DNA from: an uncultured bacterium
GTDB lineage: Bacteria; Pseudomonadota; Gammaproteobacteria; Burkholderiales; Burkholderiaceae_E
Direction of reading: 5' to 3'
Assembly (NCBI GenBank): GCA_903907905.1
Contig: CAIVPX010000120.1
Location: forward strand, 62,001-126,000
DNA length: 64,000 bases
Shown here: positions 29,179 to 37,933 of the stretch, in pieces
How the letters are laid out: each line of letters begins with the position of its first letter
Numbering within the stretch: the stretch's first letter is position 1
Position numbers and translations under genes: made by a program
Notes under the pieces: generated by a model
Database searches by the model: none
Told to the model about the DNA's origin: nothing
Seen by the model: the letters and a program-made list of their open reading frames with translations, nothing else

Positions 29179-30981
29179 TCAGCCCCCGGAAGCCGGCGGC
29201 TTCGGATATTCGAGTGCTTGCAGCGCGTGCTGCATGGCCTGAGCGGTGAGCGGCTTTTGAAGCAGCGGCACCTGGTTGTCGGCGGCGCGCCGGGACAGTT
29301 CGGCCGAGGTGTCACCGGAGATCATCAGGCAGGCGATGCCAGGGTGCAGCAGGCGAGCAGTCTGGACGAGCATGAGACCGTGGGTCGCGTCATCCAGTTG
29401 GTGGTCGGTGATCATCGCCTGAAAGCGGGACGCGCCGCGGAGCAGGGCGACGGCTGCGGAGGCGCTTGCTGCGTGCTCGATGCGCCATCCGCGAGCGTGC
29501 AGCCATTGGGTGAGGGCGCACGCCACCTCGGGGTCGTCCTCGACGAGCAGGAGGCGACCGGTTGGCGCATGGCCTTGCGCACCGGCCTCGCTTGACGGGG
29601 GGAGGTGCGTGTGATCGACAGTGCGCGCCATGGGCAGTCGCAGAAAGAAGCGACTGCCCACGTGCGGGTCGGAGTGAACCGAGATTGCACCATCCAGCAG
29701 GGCTGCGAGGCGTCTGACCATGGCCAGCCCGATCCCCAGGCCCTTGTTGCGGTCCCGCCCCGGGTTGGCCACCTGAAAATGGTCCTCGAAGATCTGTTCG
29801 AGGTGCTCGGCCGAGATGCCGATGCCCGTGTCACTTACGCACAGTTCGCAGCCCGCAGACCCGTCGGCGCTGAGCGTGATCGAGCCCTGGTCGGTGTAGC
29901 GCAAGGCGTTGTCAAGCAGGTTACGCAGAATGCGCGTCAACAGCACCCGGTCGCTGAACACTTCGACCTCAAGGGGGCGGACAATCAGGGTGAGGCCCTT
30001 GGCTGCGGTACGGGGCTCGAACTCGACCTTGAGGGCCTCGAAAGTCGGGCCGAGCGGGACCCATTCGGGGTGAGCCACCACCAGGCCCGCCTCGAGCCTG
30101 GAGAGGTCGAGCAGATTGGACAGCAGGTCGTTCAGCGCCTCGGTTGAGCGGTCGATACCGTTGATCAGGGGCGAAAGCGCGGCATCGTGGCAGCGCTCGC
30201 GCAGAAGCCCGGTCAGCAGCCCAAGTGAGGTAGCCGGTTGTCGCAGATCGTGGCTGGCGGCTGCGAGAAATTGTGAGGACGCACGGGCGGCCCGCCTGGC
30301 CGCTTCGCTTTCTGCCGCGAGTCTTCGCGCCAAGTGCCTGATCCGTTGACGTCCCCGGAGTGACTCGCCCAGGGTCGCGCTCAGCACGATCGACAGGCGC
30401 GCCAGCACCAGCCCGTAGAGCACGACGCCGCCCGCGAGCAGCAGTCCCGCGTGGGTGGGCGACAGGCTCCAGGCGACGGCGACCTGAGCCAGGATGGCGA
30501 GTCCGTGCAGCAGCGCATGTCTGGGAAAGGCGGCGTGCATCATGACGCTCCCAGCGAGCCAGGCAAAGATCAGGTTGGTGAGTGCCAGTCGATCGGCGTG
30601 TGGGACGGACGGAAAGAACAGGCTCGCACACGCACCGATCAGTAGCCCGCAAAGGCCCGCCGTCAGATTGAACAGGCTGGCCAGCTGGGACGTGTTCCAC
30701 CCGCGGGGTCGTGACAGAAAGCGGGCGCCTGTCGCGGCTCGGAGCACTTGCGTGGCGCTGAGCAGACAGGCCCAGACCAGCAGGTGCGCGACGGGTACCT
30801 GATCGTGCAGCAAACCGACCACGATCGCGATCAGCGGCAGACCGATGACAGGCTCGAGCAGCGCCTGCCGGGCCTGCAGCCGGCAGCGCTCGAGCAGAAG
30901 CCTGGGGGCGAGGGCAGACGGGGCCACGGCGGGCATTCGGGGCGAGGGGGCGCGGCGTGGATCGACGGTGGCGGGTGGCAT
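29179..30981 (-). CDS. Membrane hybrid sensor histidine kinase with C-terminal receiver
   Basis: 600 residues. Five to six hydrophobic helices (about residues 42-205) act as the sensor region; no periplasmic domain is evident. Then HisKA with AAASHDLRQP (His244), HATPase (NLLDNALRYT, DTGIGIS, GLGIGLAMVRRLA) and a REC domain (LLLVEDDPEVA; acceptor in MITDHQLDD). ASHDLRQP kinases with a trailing receiver often feed a downstream DNA-binding regulator, here the OmpR-type gene 47 bases later. Confidence 0.9.
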   Translation of the reverse strand: MPPATVDPRRAPSPRMPAVAPSALAPRLLLERCRLQARQALLEPVIGLPLIAIVVGLLHDQVPVAHLLVWACLLSATQVLRAATGARFLSRPRGWNTSQLASLFNLTAGLCGLLIGACASLFFPSVPHADRLALTNLIFAWLAGSVMMHAAFPRHALLHGLAILAQVAVAWSLSPTHAGLLLAGGVVLYGLVLARLSIVLSATLGESLRGRQRIRHLARRLAAESEAARRAARASSQFLAAASHDLRQPATSLGLLTGLLRERCHDAALSPLINGIDRSTEALNDLLSNLLDLSRLEAGLVVAHPEWVPLGPTFEALKVEFEPRTAAKGLTLIVRPLEVEVFSDRVLLTRILRNLLDNALRYTDQGSITLSADGSAGCELCVSDTGIGISAEHLEQIFEDHFQVANPGRDRNKGLGIGLAMVRRLAALLDGAISVHSDPHVGSRFFLRLPMARTVDHTHLPPSSEAGAQGHAPTGRLLLVEDDPEVACALTQWLHARGWRIEHAASASAAVALLRGASRFQAMITDHQLDDATHGLMLVQTARLLHPGIACLMISGDTSAELSRRAADNQVPLLQKPLTAQAMQHALQALEYPKPPASGG

Positions 30982-31065
30982 CTGGGCGGCCTGCGGCAGG
31001 GCAACCGAGTGAGTGTAGGCGCGGTGATTCCCACGCCCGTCGTCTTGCCGGCCGAGGCAACCGCT

Positions 31066-32898
31066 CTAGTCCGCCGGTTGAGGGGCGACCGCTGGCGATC
31101 CCGTGTTGGCGTCCGCGCGAGCGCAGCGACTCGCCCACAGAACCGCATCGGCGCGGCCTGTCGGGCGATAGACGCTCAAGCCCTTGACCCGTCGGCGCCA
31201 GGCCGCGATGACGAGTTCGTCGAGCTCAGTCCGTGAATAGTCGGGTCCGATCTGGACGGTCTTGCTGATGGCGCCATCGATGAAAGGCTGAACCGCCGCA
31301 AGCATGGCGAGATGAGACTCGGGGCTGATCTGCAGCGTATCCCGCCAGGCGGGTGGCGTCGGCGGCCCGCCTGGATTCGTCAGCCGATACAGTCGCCACG
31401 CGTAGTCCTCGACCTCCTCGCCCACCAGTCGCTCATCGGCGACTCGTCGTCGTCGGTGGAAGCGCCCTGAGAACGCCGGTTCGATGCCGCTTGACACATT
31501 ACCGCCAAAGGCAATCGAGATCGTTCCTGCCGGTGCGATCGACAGCAGATGTGAGTTGCGCAGTCCGTGCAGCCGGATGCTCTCGCGCAGGTGCGCAGGC
31601 AGTCGGGATGCGGCGTGCTCGGGGCAGAGAAACGGTTCGGCTTCAAAGAGCGGAAAGGCCCCCCGCTCGCGGGCGAGTTGCGACGACGCCTCATACGCCC
31701 AGTCCCGCAGCGATCGCGCCACGCTGGCCGCCAACTCGCGCGCCTGCTCACTGTCGTAGGGGAGTCCCATCATGCAGAGCGCGTCGCCGAGTCCGGTGAA
31801 GCCGAGCCCCGTGCGCCGCTTGAGGCGGGCCTCGACGGCCTGCTGCGGCAATGGCCAATGGGTCAGGTCGATCACATTGTCCAGCGCCCTGACGGCAAGC
31901 GGGACGATCCGTCGCAGGGCGCTGAAGTCGAATCTTGACTTGGGGGTGAATGGCGCCTCGACCAATCGGGCCAGATTGATGCTGCCCAGATCGCAGGCGC
32001 CGTAGTCGGGCAGGTACTGCTCGCCACAGGGGTTGCACGCGCGCAGCGATTCGATCCAGGAGAGATTGTTGTCGCGGTTCACCTGATCGATGAAGATCAG
32101 CCCGGGGCTGCCGCAGTTCCAGGCGGCGTCGAGCAGTTGCGTCCAGAGTGTTCGTGCCGGCAGTCGGGCATGGATGAACTGCCCGCCTGAGGCGATACCC
32201 AGGGCGATGCCACCAGTCGGTGGCATCGGGTGGACGAGTTCCGTCAGGGTGTCGTCCTGAACACGCCTCATGAACCCGTCGGTGATGGCGACCGAGGTGT
32301 TGAAGGTGCTCAGCCCGCTCGGGCGCTTGGCGTCGATGAAGGCTTCGATATCGGGGTGGTCCACGCTCAGAACGGCCATCTGGGCGCCCCGTCTTTGCCC
32401 GTTTGCACTCAAGATCCGGCACTCGCGATCGAATCGTGCGATCACGCTGAGCGGATCGCAAGGGGGGCTGTTTGCCCCTTCAGGCTGCACGTTCGTCGGG
32501 GGCAGCGAAGACAGATCCAGGCCGATGCCGCCCCCCAGCGACATCGTTCGCAGCCCCTCGCTGAGTGCCTCGCGAACGCCCGGCCGGTCGTGCTCGTCGC
32601 GCCCGCCCCACTGACCTGCCACGGGCTGGACGAAGCAGTTGATCAGCGTAGCGGGGTGCCCGGTGCCCGCATTGGCGTGGATGCGCCCGCCGGGGATGAA
32701 ACCTGAGCGCATCGCCGCGACGAATCGGGCTGACCACAGGGCGCGTTGGTCGGCTGCCTCGACCGAGGCCAGCGCGCGGGCCACGCGTGTCTGGATGGCG
32801 CGCACGCTGCGCTCGCCGGGGGCGGCGTAGCGTTCAAGCAGTATCTCTCGGCAAAAGGCTTGGTCGGGTGGGGGGGGCGATTTCGCTCGTGTCTTCAT
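31066..32898 (-). CDS. nrdJ: Adenosylcobalamin-dependent (class II) ribonucleotide reductase
   Basis: 610 residues from ATG 32898 (GAGGAG ten bases upstream; ATG 32907 also possible). Visible class II signatures: GGRIHANAGTGHPATLINCFV, GGGIGLDLSSLPP, the catalytic loop ACNPCGEQYLPDYGACDLGSIN and GSGG-like late segments. This B12 enzyme makes deoxynucleotides with or without oxygen, which suits a low-oxygen block. The C-terminal Cys pair or zinc tail found in many class II enzymes is not evident. Divergent from ftsH with a TTG-N8-CAA site between. Confidence 0.92.
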   Translation of the reverse strand: MKTRAKSPPPPDQAFCREILLERYAAPGERSVRAIQTRVARALASVEAADQRALWSARFVAAMRSGFIPGGRIHANAGTGHPATLINCFVQPVAGQWGGRDEHDRPGVREALSEGLRTMSLGGGIGLDLSSLPPTNVQPEGANSPPCDPLSVIARFDRECRILSANGQRRGAQMAVLSVDHPDIEAFIDAKRPSGLSTFNTSVAITDGFMRRVQDDTLTELVHPMPPTGGIALGIASGGQFIHARLPARTLWTQLLDAAWNCGSPGLIFIDQVNRDNNLSWIESLRACNPCGEQYLPDYGACDLGSINLARLVEAPFTPKSRFDFSALRRIVPLAVRALDNVIDLTHWPLPQQAVEARLKRRTGLGFTGLGDALCMMGLPYDSEQARELAASVARSLRDWAYEASSQLARERGAFPLFEAEPFLCPEHAASRLPAHLRESIRLHGLRNSHLLSIAPAGTISIAFGGNVSSGIEPAFSGRFHRRRRVADERLVGEEVEDYAWRLYRLTNPGGPPTPPAWRDTLQISPESHLAMLAAVQPFIDGAISKTVQIGPDYSRTELDELVIAAWRRRVKGLSVYRPTGRADAVLWASRCARADANTGSPAVAPQPAD

Positions 32899-32944
32899 CG
32901 ACGTCATGCTCCTCGTTTGTCTGGCCAGCGACTGGTGAATCGGC

Positions 32945-32958
32945 TTGTGCGGGGTCAA
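32945..32958. promoter_or_regulatory. Candidate FNR/FixK-type site between nrdJ and the second ftsH
   Basis: TTGTGCGGGGTCAA has the TTG-N8-CAA core, 47 bases before the nrdJ ATG and 62 before the ftsH TTG. It is the only such site in this 122-base divergent region. Confidence 0.4.
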
Positions 32959-33020
32959 GCCGGTCCGTCGGGCGAAGGCCACAATCGGTTCCCCGTGAAA
33001 TCGATTCGAGTCTCGCAAAA

Positions 33021-34904
33021 TTGTCCTCACGCGGCCTTGCCTTCTGGTTGCTTCTGATTCTGCTTGCGGTGTTGCTGCTTGATTCACCGCAGCTCTGGCA
33101 TTCGGCGAAGACGATCGACTACAGCGAATTCCTCGACCAGTTGGCGGCCGGCAATGTTCGCGATCTGGATGTCGGCGACAAGCTGATTCGGGGTGAACTG
33201 GCGCAGGCCTCAGGTGAGGGCAGTTCGCGCTTTGTCACGAAACGCGTGGAGCCTGCGCTGGTCACCGTACTTCAAGGGCGGGGCGTGCCGTATCGCGCGG
33301 TTCCGGACGGCGTCGTGCCGGCGGCGCTGCTCGGCTGGTTGTTGCCCCTGGTACTGATGGTGCTGGTCTGGCAGTTCATTGCAAAGCGCAGCGCAATGGG
33401 GTCCGGCATGGGCGCGGGCCTGATGTCGATTGGCCGCAGCAAGGCCAGGGTGTACATGGAAACGGGGATTCGCATCAGCTTTGATGATGTGGCCGGGGTG
33501 GACGAGGCCAAGGAGGAACTGCGCGAGGTGGTTGGTTTTCTGAAGGACCCCAAGCGCCATGGTCGGCTGGGAGCGCGCGTGCCGCACGGCATTCTGCTCG
33601 TGGGGCCTCCCGGAACCGGCAAGACGCTGCTGGCCCGTGCGGTCGCCGGCGAGGCGGCGGTGCCATTTTTTTCGATCAACGGCTCCGAGTTCGTCGAGAT
33701 GTTCGTGGGGGTGGGCGCGGCGCGTGTGCGCGACCTCTTCGAGCAGGCGAGACAGAAGGCGCCGGCCATCGTGTTCATCGACGAGATCGATGCCCTGGGT
33801 CGCGCACGCGGCGCCCTGGGGCTGGGCGGGCATGACGAAAAGGAGCAGACCCTCAATCAGTTGCTCGCCGAACTGGATGGATTCGATCCGGCCTCGGGAA
33901 TCGTGCTGCTGGCTGCGACCAATCGGCCCGAGATTCTCGACCCCGCCTTGCTTCGGGCCGGGCGATTTGACCGGCAGGTGCTGGTGGACCGTCCCGATCG
34001 CATCGGGCGTGTGCAGATCCTGAAGGTGCACCTTCGGAAGGTCACCCTCGAGCAGGGCGTGGATCCGGACGAGATCGCGGCACTGACGCCGGGGTTCAGC
34101 GGGGCCGACCTGGCCAATCTGGTGAACGAGGCGGCGCTTCTGGCGACCCGCCGCGACCATGCGGCGGTGACGCTGGATGATGTCACCGGCGCCCTGGAGA
34201 GGATTGTCGCGGGGCTTGAAAAGCGCAACCGCTTGCTCAATCCGGCCGAGCGCAAGACCGTGGCCTTCCATGAGATGGGCCATGCACTGGTCGCCATGTC
34301 GGTGCCTTCGGGCGAAACCGTGCACAAGGTTTCGATCATTCCACGAGGGGTCGGCGCCTTGGGCTACACGATTCAACGGCCCACCGAGGACCGCTTCCTC
34401 ATGACTCGTGCCGAGTTGCGCGACAAGATGACCGTGCTGCTGGGTGGGCGCGCAGCGGAGCAGTTGTGCCTGGGCGAGATCTCCACGGGCGCGGCAGACG
34501 ACCTCACCAAGGCGACCCGCATCGCGCGCAGCATGGTGATGCAATACGGCATGGATCCGGTCCTGGGGGCACAGGCCTTTGATGCGCCGGATCTGTCCGG
34601 GCTGTCCTTTGCCCTGCCTCAGGAGTCGCCGGCCCATCCGTCGGATGCGACCTTCAGGGAGATCGACTGCGCGGTGCGGGCACTCATCGATCAGGCCTTG
34701 ATCCGGAGCGGCCAGATTCTTGCCGCGCAACGCGGTCGCCTGGAGCGTGGCGCGCAGCGCCTTCTACGAAGCGAAACGCTCTCCCATGCGGACCTGGTGT
34801 CAATCTTCGCCGAGCCGGCGGACCCTGATCCGGCCACGATTGATCCGCGGGCTCAAGCGCTGCTCGCAGGCGACAGGCGACACGATGTCGCCCCTCAGGG
34901 CTGA
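33021..34904 (+). CDS. ftsH: ATP-dependent zinc metalloprotease FtsH, second-type paralogue
   Basis: About 627 residues from TTG 33021, the only sensible start with the frame kept out of nrdJ; the frame is open further upstream. TM1 about 6-22, short periplasmic domain, TM2 about 104-122, AAA domain with Walker A GPPGTGKT (195-202), Walker B VFIDEID (251-257), second region of homology, and the zinc motif HEMGH (417-421) instead of the canonical HEAGH. Degrades membrane and soluble proteins. It lies next to the Lon-like gene rather than rlmE-folP, so it is probably not the housekeeping FtsH. Confidence 0.92.
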   Translation: MSSRGLAFWLLLILLAVLLLDSPQLWHSAKTIDYSEFLDQLAAGNVRDLDVGDKLIRGELAQASGEGSSRFVTKRVEPALVTVLQGRGVPYRAVPDGVVPAALLGWLLPLVLMVLVWQFIAKRSAMGSGMGAGLMSIGRSKARVYMETGIRISFDDVAGVDEAKEELREVVGFLKDPKRHGRLGARVPHGILLVGPPGTGKTLLARAVAGEAAVPFFSINGSEFVEMFVGVGAARVRDLFEQARQKAPAIVFIDEIDALGRARGALGLGGHDEKEQTLNQLLAELDGFDPASGIVLLAATNRPEILDPALLRAGRFDRQVLVDRPDRIGRVQILKVHLRKVTLEQGVDPDEIAALTPGFSGADLANLVNEAALLATRRDHAAVTLDDVTGALERIVAGLEKRNRLLNPAERKTVAFHEMGHALVAMSVPSGETVHKVSIIPRGVGALGYTIQRPTEDRFLMTRAELRDKMTVLLGGRAAEQLCLGEISTGAADDLTKATRIARSMVMQYGMDPVLGAQAFDAPDLSGLSFALPQESPAHPSDATFREIDCAVRALIDQALIRSGQILAAQRGRLERGAQRLLRSETLSHADLVSIFAEPADPDPATIDPRAQALLAGDRRHDVAPQG

Positions 34905-34915
34905 TCAGGAACAGG

Positions 34916-37393
34916 ATGCGGCTGGATCCCGACCAACTCTCGGCCCGATGCGACCCGGCGCGCTTGAGCTTCGGGGACACGCGTGAACTGGCGCAGCTTG
35001 CCGATGCGCCCGGGCAGCAGCAGGCCATCGAATCGATCCGTTTTGCAGTGGGGGTGCCGCACGGCGGTTTCAACCTCTTTGTGTTGGGGGCGCCGGACAC
35101 CGGCAAGCTCGAGGCCAGCACCGGTCTGCTGCGTCAGATCGCTCAGGCGGCACGCACGCCCGGCGATTGGTGCTATCTGAATAATTTCGAGGATCCGGCC
35201 CGACCGCTTTGCATCGAGTTGCCGGCCGGGCGCGGGCCCCGCCTGCGCGATCAGTTGGCCCAGTTCATTGACGAGTTACGCACCGCGATTCCGGCAGTGT
35301 TCGAGAGCGAGGAATACCACGCTCGGGTGGCGAAGATCGACAGCGGCTTTGCTGCACTTCAGGAGAAGACCTTCGGCGACCTGATTGCAGAGGCGCGCGA
35401 GAGCGGCGTAGCCCTGTGGCGCACGCCGACCGGATTCTCCTTTGCACCGGCCCGTGACGGCGAGGTGATGCCACCCGAGGAGTTCGACAAGCTTGCGGAC
35501 GCCGATAAGGCCAGAGTCGGCGAGGCGATCGAGATGCTGCAGGAGCGCCTCGAGCGCCTGCTGCGCCAGGTGGTGGCCTGGCGGCGTGCGCGAAGACAGG
35601 CCTTGAAGGCGCTCAACCAGGAGGTCACGATGCTGGCGGTCGGCTCGCTGGTCGATGACCTGATCCGCGAGTTCCTGCCGTGGCCCGCCGTGGTCGCGCA
35701 TCTGGTGGCCCTTCAGACCGACGTGGTGAACAACGCCGAACTGTTCCAGCAGTCGGGCGAATCGGCGGGTGCGGAGATCGCGGCCCTGCAGGCGGAGGCG
35801 CTGCACCCGCTGAGGCGATACCAGGTGAACCTGCTGGTGGCGCGCACCCCAGGGGAGGGGGCGCCTGTGGTGATCGAGGACAACCCGACGTTTCCCAATC
35901 TGATCGGGCGGGTGGAGTATCTGGCGCGATTCGGCGCGCTCGTCACCGATTTTGCGATGATCAAGCCGGGCGCGCTGCACCGTGCTGCGGGGGGGTATCT
36001 GCTGCTCGACGCCCGGCGCGTGCTGATGCAGGCCTTCGCCTGGGAGACGCTTAAGCGCGTGCTGGTGACGCGCGAGATTCGAATCGAGTCGATTGGGCAG
36101 CTTTACGGGCTCGTCAGCACGGTGACGCTTGAGCCGCAGCCGGTTCCGTTCAACGCCAAGGTGGTGATGTTCGGCGATCGAAGCCTCTACATGCTTTTGC
36201 AGGCACTCGACCCCGATTTCGCCGAACTCTTCAAGATCGCCCCGGAGTTCGGCGATGACATGCCGCGAACCACGGACTCGGTCGATGCCTACGCGCGGTG
36301 GATCGCGACGATCGTGGCGCAGGCCGGGCTGAGGCCCTTCGATCCGAGCGCCGTGGCACGCGTGGTCGATTGGAGCTCGCGCCAGGCCGAGGACACGGGC
36401 AAGCTCAGCCTGGCAGTGAGGCGAATCCGCGATCTGCTGATCGAGTCCGAGCAATGGGCGTTGCGTCAGGCGCGAGAGGTGGTGTCGGCGGCCGATGTGA
36501 CCCAGGCCCTGGCTGCCCGGAGGGCGCGCAGCGATGAGTTGCGTCGGCGGATGCACGAGCGGATCACCGAGCAGACGGTACTGATCGATACGCGGGGCGC
36601 CAAAGTGGGGCAGGTCAACGGCCTTGCGGTGATTTCCCTGGGCGAACTCAGCTTCGGGCTTCCGACCCGCATCACGGCCACTACCCGGCTCGGTGACGGT
36701 ACGGTCATTGACATCCAGCGCGAGGCCCAGCTGGGTGGCGCATTTCACACCAAAGGCGTAATGATTCTCTCGTCCTATCTGGCGTCGCGCTTCAGTGCGC
36801 GCCAACCGCTGTCGCTGGCCGCCTCACTGGTATTCGAGCAGACCTATGCCGAGGTGGACGGGGATTCGGCCTCGCTTGCCGAACTCTGTGCCCTGCTGTC
36901 CTCGCTCTCGGGGCTGGCCCTCAGGCAGGGCTTTGCCGTGACCGGGTCGGTCAACCAGCGCGGCGAGGTTCAGGCGATCGGCGGGGTCAACGAGAAGGTT
37001 GAGGGCTTCTTCGATATCTGCCGGGCGCGGGAGCCTGACGCGAGTCGGTTGCGGGCGTCGCCGCTTGGTTCGCCTGACGGGCGCCGCGAGGCCCCCAAGG
37101 CGCCAGAAACCGGCCTCCAGGGCGTCCTGATCCCAGCCTCTAACCGGCGCCATCTGATGCTGCGTGACGAGGTGGTCGAGGCCGTACGTGCCGGGCATTT
37201 CTCGGTGATAGCGGTCAGCACGGTGGACGAGGCGATGGCGTGGCTGAGCTCGGACGAATCCACGCGTTCGCTCGACCGGGACGATCTTGGCCGGCTGATC
37301 GATGAAAAAGTGCGGGCGCGCCTGAGCGAATTTGCGCGCCTGCGCCAGCGTTTTGGCGGCATGGCACCGGAGCGGCGCAGCCGTCGCCATTGA
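34916..37393 (+). CDS. Lon-like AAA-family protease (AAA_32 / LonB-like type)
   Basis: 825 residues. N-terminal AAA_32-type region, a middle helical region, and a C-terminal Lon proteolytic domain. The Ser-Lys dyad is visible: Ser651 in GDSAS and Lys694 in NEKVEGFF, 43 residues apart as in Lon. The Walker A-like segment at 58-65 reads GAPDTGKL, with Leu where Ser or Thr is usual. Starts 11 bases after ftsH and is probably co-transcribed. Family members are poorly characterised; a stress-protein quality-control role is inferred from context. Confidence 0.88.
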   Translation: MRLDPDQLSARCDPARLSFGDTRELAQLADAPGQQQAIESIRFAVGVPHGGFNLFVLGAPDTGKLEASTGLLRQIAQAARTPGDWCYLNNFEDPARPLCIELPAGRGPRLRDQLAQFIDELRTAIPAVFESEEYHARVAKIDSGFAALQEKTFGDLIAEARESGVALWRTPTGFSFAPARDGEVMPPEEFDKLADADKARVGEAIEMLQERLERLLRQVVAWRRARRQALKALNQEVTMLAVGSLVDDLIREFLPWPAVVAHLVALQTDVVNNAELFQQSGESAGAEIAALQAEALHPLRRYQVNLLVARTPGEGAPVVIEDNPTFPNLIGRVEYLARFGALVTDFAMIKPGALHRAAGGYLLLDARRVLMQAFAWETLKRVLVTREIRIESIGQLYGLVSTVTLEPQPVPFNAKVVMFGDRSLYMLLQALDPDFAELFKIAPEFGDDMPRTTDSVDAYARWIATIVAQAGLRPFDPSAVARVVDWSSRQAEDTGKLSLAVRRIRDLLIESEQWALRQAREVVSAADVTQALAARRARSDELRRRMHERITEQTVLIDTRGAKVGQVNGLAVISLGELSFGLPTRITATTRLGDGTVIDIQREAQLGGAFHTKGVMILSSYLASRFSARQPLSLAASLVFEQTYAEVDGDSASLAELCALLSSLSGLALRQGFAVTGSVNQRGEVQAIGGVNEKVEGFFDICRAREPDASRLRASPLGSPDGRREAPKAPETGLQGVLIPASNRRHLMLRDEVVEAVRAGHFSVIAVSTVDEAMAWLSSDESTRSLDRDDLGRLIDEKVRARLSEFARLRQRFGGMAPERRSRRH

Positions 37394-37512
37394 GGCGGAG
37401 CGAGGCGCCCGGGTGCCGGGCGGCCCCTCGAGAAATTCGTCTCGCGCGACCTCCAGCTGCCCAGGCGCCTCGTAAAGGTATCCCCCTTCACCGGGCCTGG
37501 CGCCCCGCGAGG

Positions 37513-37905
37513 TCAGCCCTTTTGTTCAGCGAGAATTCGCTTGGCCACGCGGAACGCATCGAGCGCCGCCGGGGCCCCGCAGTAGACCGCCGCATGCAGG
37601 CAGATCTCCTTGATTTCGTCGTGGGTGACGCCGTTGCGAAGCGCGCCGCGCAGGTGGATCTCCAGCTCGTGCGGCCGGTTGAGCGCGATGGTCATGGCCA
37701 TCGTGAGCATGCTGCGGGTCTTAAGGGGGAGCCCGGGCCGTGTCCAGACCGCGCCCCAGGCATGTTCGGTCACGAAGTCCTGGAGGTCAGCGGTGAGTTC
37801 ATCGGCTTCGCGGAAGGCCTTGTCGACGTATTCATCCCCGAGGACCTTGCGCCGGACCTGCACGCCGCGTCGCCATGTGTCAGACTTGCTGCTTTCGTCC
37901 ATCAT
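37513..37905 (-). CDS. Carboxymuconolactone decarboxylase family protein
   Basis: 130 residues, the length of gamma-carboxymuconolactone decarboxylase. The N-terminus (RRGVQVRRKVLGDEYVDKA) and core (HLRGALRNGVTHDEIKEICLHAAVYCGAPAALDAFR) match that family, including Cys-containing EICLHA. It could act in the beta-ketoadipate pathway, but no other pca genes are here, and the family also includes AhpD-like enzymes. Divergent from ettA by 28 bases. Confidence 0.85.
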   Translation of the reverse strand: MMDESSKSDTWRRGVQVRRKVLGDEYVDKAFREADELTADLQDFVTEHAWGAVWTRPGLPLKTRSMLTMAMTIALNRPHELEIHLRGALRNGVTHDEIKEICLHAAVYCGAPAALDAFRVAKRILAEQKG

Positions 37906-37933
37906 TCATCTCCTGTAGGAAGTTTGTTCGGCC

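Noticed and set aside
33210-36805. Two long open frames antisense to ftsH and the Lon-like gene
   Set aside because: Typical high-GC third-position effect; the + strand genes carry intact catalytic motifs throughout.
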